DNA of 64,000 bases from Chitinophagaceae bacterium. GTDB lineage: Bacteria > Bacteroidota > Bacteroidia > Chitinophagales > Chitinophagaceae. Every line of letters starts with the position of its first letter. The stretch's first letter is position 1. The notes beneath the pieces were generated by a model. The model ran no database searches. It had not been told where the DNA came from and saw only the letters and a program-made list of their open reading frames with translations. A program made the position numbers and the translations under genes. The DNA is taken from NCBI GenBank assembly GCA_947446645.1, contig CANFHA010000003.1:62001-126000 (forward strand), read 5' to 3'. Below are positions 1 to 7,038 of this stretch, one piece after another.

Positions 1-14
1 TATTTGCGTCCCGT

Positions 15-830
15 ATGCGACTACGATTTATAAATTTATTATATCTGTCTCTTGTTGTGGTGCTCCTTTCCTCCTGCAGCGGATTTGAAAAGATCCGTAA
101 AAGCAGCGATGTGAACTACAAGCTCACAAAAGCCAATGAGTTTTTCGATAAGAAAGACTACATGCACGCAAACGAGCTATATAAAGAACTGATGCCGGTA
201 ATGAAAAGTACCCGCAACTACGAGGCGCTGTTCTATAAGTACGCATACACATTCTACTACCTGAAGGACTACGTAGAGGCATCCTACTACTTCAAGAATT
301 TCACCGAGTATTTCCCTATAAGCAAAGATGCCGAGGAGTGCGAATTCATGAGCGCAGTTTGCCTGTACAAATACGCACCCAAGTATTCGCTGGACCAGAC
401 CAACTCTGTAAAGGCGCTTGAAGCCCTGCAGTCTTACGCCAACAGGTACCCCAAGTCTACCCGCATGGCTGATGCCAATAAGTATATTGAGGCATCCCGC
501 AAAAAGCTGGAGACCAAACAGGCAGATGCGGCTAAGCTTTATTACAACATCAGCCAGTTCAAAGCCGCTACTGTAGCCTACAAGAGCGTGCTCCGCAACT
601 ACCCCGAATCACCCAATGCCGACCTGTACCAGTTCATGGTCATGAAGGCCATGTACAAGTTCGCAAAAGTGAGCATACCAGAGAAGCAGGACGAGCGTTT
701 TTCTAATGCGATCGCCGCTTATAACGATTTAAAGGCAAGTTATCCACAATCTGCGTATCTTGCAGACGCGGAGAAGCTATACGCCGAAGCACACAATAAC
801 ATAAAAAAGATACGCAATGAGCACAAATAG
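15..830 (+). CDS. bamD: Outer membrane assembly lipoprotein BamD
   Basis: Probable BamD, the lipoprotein of the BAM complex that helps fold beta-barrel proteins into the outer membrane. The N-terminus is a lipoprotein signal: a hydrophobic stretch at residues 8-18 ending in the lipobox L-S-S-C with the acylated Cys at 21. The rest is alpha-helical with repeated Y/A-rich TPR-like units (for example around residues 50-70, 80-105 and 170-200). At 271 aa the length fits the Bacteroidota family. The ATG lies only 14 nt into the window, so its promoter is not visible. Its stop overlaps the start of rpoZ by 14 nt, implying translational coupling. The bamD-rpoZ order is common in this phylum and supports the call. 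Confidence 0.9.
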   Translation: MRLRFINLLYLSLVVVLLSSCSGFEKIRKSSDVNYKLTKANEFFDKKDYMHANELYKELMPVMKSTRNYEALFYKYAYTFYYLKDYVEASYYFKNFTEYFPISKDAEECEFMSAVCLYKYAPKYSLDQTNSVKALEALQSYANRYPKSTRMADANKYIEASRKKLETKQADAAKLYYNISQFKAATVAYKSVLRNYPESPNADLYQFMVMKAMYKFAKVSIPEKQDERFSNAIAAYNDLKASYPQSAYLADAEKLYAEAHNNIKKIRNEHK

Positions 831-1137
831 AAGATCACTGTCATCAGTGAACCCCCTGGTGGAAACACGCGATGTTATCGCGATGAAGGAAAAGACTGGT
901 AACCTTTACGAATCTATCGTAGTGGTATCACGTCGTGCCAACCAGATCTCTGTGACCATGAAGGAAGAGCTGCACCGCAAACTCGACGAGTTTACCGTGC
1001 ATGGCGACAACCTTGAAGAAGTGCATGAGAACAAAGAGCAGATCGAGATCTCACGCATATACGAGCGCATGGCAAACGCACCGCTTCAGGCCATCACCGA
1101 GTTCAACGACGACCAGATTTACTACCGTAAAAAGTAG
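817..1137 (+). CDS. rpoZ: RNA polymerase omega subunit (RpoZ/Rpb6-like)
   Basis: 106-aa protein matching the Bacteroidota form of the omega subunit, which binds beta-prime and aids assembly and stability of RNA polymerase. The core is the segment N-L-Y-E-S-I-V-V-V-S-R-R-A-N-Q-I (about residues 28-43), the position of the conserved omega/Rpb6 helix, followed by an acidic helical C-terminal half. The start lies inside the end of bamD in a different frame. A strong hairpin follows 17 nt after the stop. In related genomes coaBC often comes next; here the transcript ends instead. Confidence 0.85.
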   Translation: MSTNRRSLSSVNPLVETRDVIAMKEKTGNLYESIVVVSRRANQISVTMKEELHRKLDEFTVHGDNLEEVHENKEQIEISRIYERMANAPLQAITEFNDDQIYYRKK

Positions 1138-1153
1138 TACTAGCCTATACAAT

Positions 1154-1187
1154 AAAATAAGCTGCACCAACCGGTGCAGCTTATTTT
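1154..1187 (+). terminator. Intrinsic terminator after bamD-rpoZ
   Basis: Perfect 15-bp inverted repeat (AAAATAAGCTGCACC and its complement) with a 4-nt loop AACC. The lower stem is A/T-rich, so it reads as an A-tract on one side and a T-tract on the other and could work in both directions. Confidence 0.85.
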
Positions 1188-1214
1188 GTCTATCAAAAAG
1201 CGCAAGTGAAGAAA

Positions 1215-1242
1215 GTCATGGTGAGCGGAGTCGAACCATGAC
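1215..1242. repeat. Palindromic dispersed repeat, copy 1
   Basis: Eight-bp arms GTCATGGT / ACCATGAC around a 12-nt loop. A second copy with the same 8-12-8 layout lies at 57917-57944. It sits in the 144-nt gap between the rpoZ terminator region and bcp. From memory, similar palindromes are scattered through intergenic DNA of Bacteroidota. Confidence 0.6.
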
Positions 1243-1281
1243 CGGCTGAATCTTATTCATAGCGCAATGAAGCAGCTGAGA

Positions 1282-1743
1282 CTACAGCCCCCACACCTCC
1301 AGTATCTGCTGGCTGTGTGTCTTGCTCTTCACCTTCTCTATTACGTGGTCTACTTTACCCTGCTCATTTATCAGAAAGGTAGTGCGTAGCACCCCCATAT
1401 ACGTGCGGCCAAACATTTTCTTTTCGGCCCACACATCATACGCCTCTATTATCTTCCGGTCCGGGTCTGCAAGTAAGGTAAAAGGCAGCTTATACTTCGC
1501 TTCAAACTTCTTGTGCTTCTGCTCATTGTCGGGGCTCACCCCCAGTACCACAATGCCTTTATCGGTAAGCGCAGAGAAGTTGTCGCGCAGGTTACAGGCC
1601 TCCACGGTACAGGTCTCCGTATCATCCTCAGGATAGAAGTACAGTACCACCTTCTTCCCCTTGTAGTCCTTCAGCGCGTGGATTTTACCGTCCTGGTCAG
1701 GCGCCAAAAATGCGGGAGCTTTGTTACCTTGTTTTAGTATCAT
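1282..1743 (-). CDS. bcp: Thioredoxin-dependent peroxiredoxin, Bcp/PrxQ family
   Basis: Cytoplasmic thiol peroxidase that reduces hydrogen peroxide and organic hydroperoxides using thioredoxin. The 153-aa length is standard. The active-site region reads Y-F-Y-P-E-D-D-T-E-T-C-T-V-E-A-C: the peroxidatic Cys is residue 45 and the second Cys, at 50, is the resolving residue of the PrxQ subtype. The later G-V-S-P-D and R-T-T-F-L-I segments are also typical. The gene stands alone; the upstream region contains the hairpin at 1857-1889. Confidence 0.93.
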   Translation of the reverse strand: MILKQGNKAPAFLAPDQDGKIHALKDYKGKKVVLYFYPEDDTETCTVEACNLRDNFSALTDKGIVVLGVSPDNEQKHKKFEAKYKLPFTLLADPDRKIIEAYDVWAEKKMFGRTYMGVLRTTFLINEQGKVDHVIEKVKSKTHSQQILEVWGL

Positions 1744-1856
1744 GATTGATTATGTTTTGCGAACTATTACCTGGTTAAAATGAACAATTGTGTGCCACTC
1801 GCTACAACATTTTAAGGGCTAGGTAACACCCCCCCCTACTGTTTTTAGGAGGGGAT

Positions 1857-1889
1857 GCACAAAAAGCATTGCGAAGCAGCTTTTTGTGC
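1857..1889. repeat. Hairpin between bcp and the M23 peptidase gene
   Basis: Eleven-bp perfect arms GCACAAAAAGC / GCTTTTTGTGC with an 11-nt loop, itself between a run of eight C (about 1830) and a GGGGTGG stretch. It lies downstream of the M23 gene and upstream of bcp on the minus strand. There is no clear T-tract on the minus side, so termination is possible but not assured. Confidence 0.5.
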
Positions 1890-1926
1890 CGGGGTGGTTG
1901 ACTCACAGCAGGTTGGCAGTACCTTA

Positions 1927-1944
1927 GCGCCTCTGCGAGAGATA
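1927..1944. repeat. 18-nt dispersed repeat, copy 1
   Basis: GCGCCTCTGCGAGAGATA occurs identically here and at 42549-42566, both in intergenic DNA next to the 3' end of a minus-strand gene. It resembles the GC-rich CTTTGCGCC-type words scattered in Bacteroidota spacers. Confidence 0.5.
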
Positions 1945-1959
1945 ACCTTCACGACACCC

Positions 1960-3711
1960 TTACCTCGTAAAGCTTAGCTCATACACAGCCTCATTCCCAT
2001 TCTCATCCTCCGCCTTAAACACCAGCCTATGTTTCCCTGCACCACAGTGCTCATCAAACTTATAGAAACAAGTATTGCCATGTTGCTCAAAGCAAACCCA
2101 CTTACCATCTATGTAGCCGCTGTAGCTCTTTACAGAAGTTACCGCGTCCTTCACCTCTATGGCTATCTGCTTTGCTTTAGCCAGGTTAGCCCCGTTCTTT
2201 TGCATGCCGTGCACTACCGGTGCCGTAGTATCTATATCCAGCCAGTAAGTGCCAAAGTTGCGCACCTTCGCCTTGTACCATCCATTCTCACCAAACGTCG
2301 CGGCCCGCCCGTCTTCGTCCTTATTGTCGCTATACATCATTACCACCTTGCTGCGTAGCGCAAGCGGTATCGTCTTATTCGGCTTTATCTGCAGATCGAA
2401 GTAGTGGTGCAGTGGCACAAAAGGATAGTGCAGCTGGTATTTATCAGAATATGCAGTTGCATCAGGGGTTTTGGCAAAGACGAAATTGATGTTGTCGTAC
2501 AGCTGTTTCCCGTCCAGCGAGAACATCACATTCGGGTCATTCAGGCTATTGGTTTCACCCACTGCAAACCTGGCTGTATTGCTGGCTGCAACATCAGGGT
2601 GCCGCGGACCCATCATCAACTTCATCGGGAACGACACGGTTGATGCATTGCCCTTGTCATCGGTAATAACTATCCTTACTTCATGGCTATTGCCCGCTCC
2701 CGCGCTGCTACCGGCAAGGGTTAAGCCACCCATCCTATTGTTGAGATACCTGTAAATACTGTCCAGGTGATCCCCTGGCAATTTGAACAGGCATTGGATC
2801 CATTTATGCCTTTGAGTTCGTGTCTTGTAGTCGGTATAGGCGTTTATATACCTTGTCTCGTCGTAGCCTATATTATCCAGTCGCACTTCGCTTTGCAGGC
2901 TGTCATCCAGGTACAGCCTGGCCGTAAGAAAGGAAATAGTGTTGTCACTGCCATTCATGTAGTCGTCTACATTTATGCCTATTCCGGTTACTACATAGTC
3001 TGTTATCACCGTACCATTATCTACATGATCGTTATTCGCATTTTTTACAGGCGCATACTTATCGCCATTCTTTTTCAGCGGAATGATCACGGCTTCCTGT
3101 TCATAGATACTTTTACCCAGGTCGTAGAGCGCTACATCTATTGGCGTTGCCGCTATATTATCTACAACGGGCAACCCAAAAAGCTCGGGGTTCAGCGGGT
3201 GCTCAGTCTTGCTGTTCCTTATCTCAAAGTGCAGGTGTGGCGCGGTAGATGCCCCTGTATTGCCGCTATACGCTATAAGCTGTCCTTTCTTCAACGGGAA
3301 TTGCTCCGGATTAAATGACAGTTCCACATCCCAGCGTTTCTTTGCATACTGTTCCCTCCTCACATACTTCTGTACCTCAGGTGCAAAGTCATTAAGATGG
3401 GCGTATAGCGTAGTATAGCCACCTGGGTGGGTAACATACAGCCCATGCCCAAAGCCGCCCTTCTCCATTTTTATACGCGATATGTAGCCCGCTGCTGCAG
3501 CATGCACAGGCAGGTTTTCCTTGCCCTGTGTCTTTATATCTACCCCGCTGTGAAAGTGCCCGGGTCTGCACTCACCAAAGTTGCCCGCGAGAAATATAGG
3601 TATATCCAGCGGGTTGCGAAAGTAATCTTGTGGATATTCAGGTGCCGGCTTTGATTGGCCTTTTGCAATAAAAGGTAATGTCAGTAATAAGATACAGGAG
3701 ATCAGTTTCAT
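1960..3711 (-). CDS. Exported M23 family metallopeptidase (LytM-like)
   Basis: Probable periplasmic peptidoglycan peptidase or division-associated LytM factor. Start chosen at 3711 rather than the upstream in-frame ATG at 3768: only this start gives a clean signal peptide (M-K-L-I-S-C then a hydrophobic run to about residue 16), and a consensus promoter element lies between the two. The M23 core is at residues 40-165: H54-x3-D58, H105, and H159-L-H161, which are the zinc ligands and catalytic His, so it looks active. The remaining 400 residues include Ig-like segments (for example around 480-580) that probably bind the envelope or a partner. It appears to be a single-gene transcript. Confidence 0.85.
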   Translation of the reverse strand: MKLISCILLLTLPFIAKGQSKPAPEYPQDYFRNPLDIPIFLAGNFGECRPGHFHSGVDIKTQGKENLPVHAAAAGYISRIKMEKGGFGHGLYVTHPGGYTTLYAHLNDFAPEVQKYVRREQYAKKRWDVELSFNPEQFPLKKGQLIAYSGNTGASTAPHLHFEIRNSKTEHPLNPELFGLPVVDNIAATPIDVALYDLGKSIYEQEAVIIPLKKNGDKYAPVKNANNDHVDNGTVITDYVVTGIGINVDDYMNGSDNTISFLTARLYLDDSLQSEVRLDNIGYDETRYINAYTDYKTRTQRHKWIQCLFKLPGDHLDSIYRYLNNRMGGLTLAGSSAGAGNSHEVRIVITDDKGNASTVSFPMKLMMGPRHPDVAASNTARFAVGETNSLNDPNVMFSLDGKQLYDNINFVFAKTPDATAYSDKYQLHYPFVPLHHYFDLQIKPNKTIPLALRSKVVMMYSDNKDEDGRAATFGENGWYKAKVRNFGTYWLDIDTTAPVVHGMQKNGANLAKAKQIAIEVKDAVTSVKSYSGYIDGKWVCFEQHGNTCFYKFDEHCGAGKHRLVFKAEDENGNEAVYELSFTR

Positions 3712-3728
3712 TGTCGCGAACTTGCAAA

Positions 3729-3736
3729 CAAAGATA
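3729..3736 (-). promoter_or_regulatory. -7 promoter element of the M23 peptidase gene
   Basis: Minus-strand TATCTTTG matches the Bacteroidota -7 consensus TAnnTTTG exactly and ends 17 nt before the chosen ATG. No clear TTTG -33 element is seen at the usual spacing. It lies inside the longer ORF version, which argues against the 3768 start. Confidence 0.5.
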
Positions 3737-3872
3737 TAACTATCCGGTTCGCTCCGCTCCACTTTCAATGGCCAGGTTTATGTGTTTGAGCAACAGGTTG
3801 GCATATGCATCCTAAATCAAAGAGGAGTAATAAATTAGTCGTAGGTTTATCATCCTGAACATCAGTAATGCT

Positions 3873-4196
3873 ATGGTTCACATTTTCTGGCGAGGCAAAG
3901 GCTGGGTTGTTGCTGTTATCACATTTACATCCTCTCTTGCCAGTGAGGTGATAACAGAATCCATTGCAAGGGATGAAACACTTTATCAAAAGAACCTTCT
4001 GCCGCTTTCCATTTCGCTTATCGTGTCAGGGTTACTTACTTTCTACTTGGTAAACAGGTTGAGCGTTACAAATGATGACGGCTATAAAAGTCCCCCGGGT
4101 AAGGCGCACTCCTTATTTTTTATACCCATAGTCTATTGGGGGTGGATGCTAATAGCTATAGGGAGCTTCACTATGATTATCCAATCAATACACTGA
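3873..4196 (+). CDS. Small integral membrane protein of unknown function
   Basis: 107 aa with three hydrophobic segments (about residues 10-28, 42-62 and 82-103). The opening W-R-G-K-G-W and the segment T-S-S-L-A-S-E-V-I-T-E resemble a family of short uncharacterised bacterial membrane proteins I know only as hypothetical. It is convergent with the broken methyltransferase gene; the two stops are about 8 nt apart. No function can be assigned. Confidence 0.55.
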   Translation: MVHIFWRGKGWVVAVITFTSSLASEVITESIARDETLYQKNLLPLSISLIVSGLLTFYLVNRLSVTNDDGYKSPPGKAHSLFFIPIVYWGWMLIAIGSFTMIIQSIH

Positions 4197-4204
4197 TATG
4201 TAGC

Positions 4205-4865
4205 TTAGTGCACTACCGGCTTTTCGTAAACACTGGAGACAACAAAGCCATTCAGAAAGGTTTCTTGCTTTAATATCTTATACTCCCGATCTTCAAAGCA
4301 AGCTTCGGTAGGTGGCAGCCCGGTTGCCTCTATACCACAGCTCAGCCTGAAAAAGAGGTACATAATTTTCAGCATAGTCCTCTGTAGCAGTGAGCCGGTA
4401 TTTCTGAAATCGCAGTACAACTAAATGCCGCCTTTTACGAGCTGCTGGTCTAAAAGAGAGATTATTTTGCGCATTCCCTTTTCGGTAAAGTTATCAAAGA
4501 GGAAAGGGGGTGAGCACTACATCAAAAGTAGCTACGAGGGTCGCGTCTTCAATAGTGGAGGTAATGAAGGTTACCTGATTAGCGCCTGCGTTGCGCTTCC
4601 GGGCAAGCGCAACCATCTTTGCAGAGGCATCTATAGAGGTGATGTGCAGACCAGATGGATGTTTCTTTGCTATTTCTTCCAGCACCCAGCCGGTGCCGCC
4701 ACCCACTATAAGCAGCCGGGAATTTGAAGGGATTGAATCTAAAAGAAACAGCTTGGCTTTAATAAGCGCATTGCCGAATACAAGACGGGAAAGCCCGTCA
4801 TAAAACCATGCTATGCTGTCGTAATTGCGTTTCAATACAGCACAAAGATATCTGGTAATACTCAC
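4205..4865 (-). pseudogene. Broken class I SAM-dependent methyltransferase
   Basis: The first part (4865 down to 4494) encodes a Rossmann methyltransferase start with the SAM-binding loop L-L-I-V-G-G-G-T-G-W-V-L-E and a following I-D-A-S motif. It then runs into a stop after D-V-V-L-T-P-F. Removing one G from the run of five G at 4506-4510 restores the reading frame and gives F-D-N-F-T-E-K-G, a natural continuation. That frame then meets an in-frame TAG at 4423-4421, after which Y-C-D-F-R-N-T-G and about 70 more residues remain open to 4205. Two independent lesions make a true pseudogene likelier than a single base-call error; if TAG is a mutated tryptophan codon the original protein had about 219 residues. 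Confidence 0.75.
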
Positions 4866-4914
4866 TCAGGCACCAGGCAATGACTTTATCCCTCCTCTTA
4901 ACCATTGCCTAAAC

Positions 4915-6111
4915 CTACCTGTTAAGTATAGTACACTTCACTTGAAACTGCAGGTAATCGCGGTCTATATATTTATCAGTGGTGGCTATTACATTGTTTA
5001 CACCCTTACGATATAAAACACCGGCCTTTATCCTCTTGGTAAGTGCATACTCAGTTTTGCCTACGAAGCCAATATCCAGTACCGGTGCCACCTGTATAGC
5101 ACCCCTGTCTACGGTTGATGTAGCGGGCCTGTTGTCTACCAGCATCCGCTGGAAGTCGGGCCCTACACCTACCGACATCCGCTTGATGACCTTATAACCT
5201 ATACTCGGACTTACCTGTGCATAGGAGAGTGTATAGTTCAGATTCTGGGTTTGTATGCTTCCTTTAGGTGTCGCAATAACCGCAGCCTTACTTGCCTCAG
5301 CGTTAGATCCCTTTGCTGCAGAATGCCTGCCGGCGTTTGCTTCAGGCACCCATACCTGGGTAGACTGTGAATTAGTACTGGAGGCAAAAGCTACATCGCT
5401 TTCTACGTACACTTTATCATTGAGCATCCTTCTAAAGGTTGCCCCGGCCGAATAGCCAGTATTCTGGCTGCCATGGCTGTAGCCACCAGACAAGATGATA
5501 GAGATCTTAGGTGCTTTTGCAGGCGCTTCTTCGGGTGCAAAAGTATTGTAGCCTTCATTCGCCAGCAGATTCTCCTTCTTAGGTTTTACAGGCACATTGC
5601 TGTTGCTTACATTGCTATTATTGTTGTTACCGCTGGCAGCTATTTCCAGTGCTACACTGGTTTTGGTCGTTGTTTTTACGTTTCCATCGTTCAATACTAC
5701 ATGGAACCAGTCGCTTACATTTTTACTTGCCTTAGTGGTTGTGTTCTTATGTGCGTTACCTGAAGTACTGGCATACGTCTTTTCGTTTTGTTCGGCAGGT
5801 GCCGGTGTAGTAGCCAGTTGGCGTTGTATAGTTTCTGCAGGCACATACGTCCGTGTTTGCGCTATGCCATTATTCATAGATGAGCCTGTGTTGCCGGGGG
5901 CAGCGTGCTTCAATAGCGGCGCTACACCCATGGCCAGTGCTACAGATGCAGCCATGCCTGCCATAGGTACCCACCACCACATTAACATGCTCCGTTTTTT
6001 CGCACGGCCGTCCAACTTCTCTGCGAGCTGGTCCCAGTTTTTGGGATTGTACGCAAAGTCGTTCTGGTCAAACTTCTGCCTGACCAGTTCGTCAAATTCT
6101 TTTGGCTTCAT
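4915..6111 (-). CDS. Membrane-anchored sigma-factor partner with barrel-like C-terminus
   Basis: 398 aa. The N-terminal 40 residues (F-D-E-L-V-R-Q-K-F ... W-D-Q-L-A-E-K-L) are a short soluble helix pair, followed by one membrane segment at about 44-66. Next comes a low-complexity linker rich in Thr, Asn and Ala, and from about residue 205 alternating hydrophobic/aromatic strands (S-I-I-L-S-G-G-Y-S-H-G) like an outer membrane beta-barrel domain. The start overlaps the end of the ECF sigma gene by 20 nt, so the pair is co-translated. I infer an anti-sigma or signal-relay role from position and topology; no classical zinc anti-sigma motif is visible. Confidence 0.65.
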   Translation of the reverse strand: MKPKEFDELVRQKFDQNDFAYNPKNWDQLAEKLDGRAKKRSMLMWWWVPMAGMAASVALAMGVAPLLKHAAPGNTGSSMNNGIAQTRTYVPAETIQRQLATTPAPAEQNEKTYASTSGNAHKNTTTKASKNVSDWFHVVLNDGNVKTTTKTSVALEIAASGNNNNSNVSNSNVPVKPKKENLLANEGYNTFAPEEAPAKAPKISIILSGGYSHGSQNTGYSAGATFRRMLNDKVYVESDVAFASSTNSQSTQVWVPEANAGRHSAAKGSNAEASKAAVIATPKGSIQTQNLNYTLSYAQVSPSIGYKVIKRMSVGVGPDFQRMLVDNRPATSTVDRGAIQVAPVLDIGFVGKTEYALTKRIKAGVLYRKGVNNVIATTDKYIDRDYLQFQVKCTILNR

Positions 6112-6673
6112 ACGTCACTTTTTGTTGTTCGCTTTTCATTATTCTCTTTTGCAACATATTTCTCGCCTGGTGCACATGCCAGTGAGAAGTACCTTCACTA
6201 ATATCAAGTTGTGCAGAAATTTCTTTATGGTTGAACCCGTCAAAAACAAACAGGTTAAATACAGTCCTGGTCATTGCCGGCAGCACTTGTATTATCTTTA
6301 CAAGCTCCCGGAACTCTATGCTTTCTATCGCCTCATTGCCTACAGACAGATTACTTTCTTCCGCTGGTATAGAGTTTACATGCATGATCATTTCTTCTTT
6401 CAGCGCTGTGCTTCTCAGGTAATCAAGGCAGGTATTCACCATTATACGCTGCATCCACCCCGCGAAAGAGCCGGCATTCTTAAAATTGTCTATCTGCGTG
6501 AAAACTTTGAGAAAGCCATCGTTAAGTAGCTGTTCGGCATCCTCCATACTCTTTGCATAACGGGCGCATACCTTTAAGTACATACTATAGTATGTCTTAT
6601 ACAGGTGCTCCTGTAATGCCCGGTTTTTCTTCCGGCACCCTGCTATTATTTCTTCTTCAGAATATGCGGGCAT
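6092..6673 (-). CDS. ECF-type RNA polymerase sigma factor
   Basis: About 193 aa. Region 2 is seen in L-Y-K-T-Y-Y-S-M-Y-L-K-V-C-A-R-Y and D-A-E-Q-L-L-N-D-G-F-L-K-V-F, with the Bacteroidota variant F-A-G-W-M-Q-R-I-M-V-N-T-C-L-D-Y-L-R. Region 4 (P-A-M-T-R-T-V-F-N-L-F-V-F-D-G-F-N-H-K-E-I) ends in a helix-turn-helix with an S-E-G-T-S-H-W-H-V sequence. Three in-frame ATGs exist (6709, 6691, 6673); I chose the last because related proteins start M-P-x-Y-S-E-x-E. The downstream gene overlaps it by 20 nt and is likely its regulator. The signal sensed is unknown. Confidence 0.85.
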   Translation of the reverse strand: MPAYSEEEIIAGCRKKNRALQEHLYKTYYSMYLKVCARYAKSMEDAEQLLNDGFLKVFTQIDNFKNAGSFAGWMQRIMVNTCLDYLRSTALKEEMIMHVNSIPAEESNLSVGNEAIESIEFRELVKIIQVLPAMTRTVFNLFVFDGFNHKEISAQLDISEGTSHWHVHQARNMLQKRIMKSEQQKVTYEAKRI

Positions 6674-6709
6674 AAGAGTGGATAATATCATGGCCGTTGC
6701 CGAAAGCAT

Positions 6710-7013
6710 AGCCAGGTTAATAATAGTAAGTTACTCCATTTTTGTCATATCGTATTTTTTGTGCGTCATCACACTGTTTTTTCTTTATAAATTGATAGTG
6801 TTTGCAGGGGCCTCCCAATAATCAGGCACTTGTTCTATCTCACTTTTCGCTGGAGGCAATTGGTATTAAGAAACGCCCTTTCACTACTAATTAAACACTC
6901 CTGACTATATAGACGGTCATCCTTGGGTAAATCTTGGGTTTTCAGAAAAATTATTTTCCCGGGCAGGTATTTCATGTTTTCTTTTTGCAGGGATAATTTA
7001 TAAGGAATTTCGG
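6710..7013. other. Noncoding gap between the divergent sigma and T9SS genes
   Basis: About 300 nt of A/T-rich DNA between the minus-strand sigma gene and the plus-strand T9SS gene. It should hold both promoters, but apart from the element at 7014-7021 I see no hairpin, repeat or convincing ORF. A minus-strand ORF of 89 codons here has no protein-like features. Confidence 0.6.
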
Positions 7014-7021
7014 TATATTTG
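7014..7021 (+). promoter_or_regulatory. -7 promoter element of the T9SS cargo gene
   Basis: TATATTTG matches TAnnTTTG exactly and ends 17 nt before the ATG at 7039, the same spacing as at the M23 gene. A TTTG at 6984-6987 is 26 nt upstream, somewhat far for a standard -33 element. Confidence 0.5.
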
Positions 7022-7038
7022 GATACCTGTTTCTTACC

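Noticed and set aside
1215-1242. tRNA fragment suggested by GGTTCGACTCC on the minus strand
   Set aside because: It resembles a T-arm, but no anticodon arm or acceptor pairing is nearby; the symmetry is better explained by the palindromic repeat.
3765-3989. 74-codon minus-strand ORF before the M23 gene
   Set aside because: Overlaps the better-supported membrane-protein gene and has no protein-like features.
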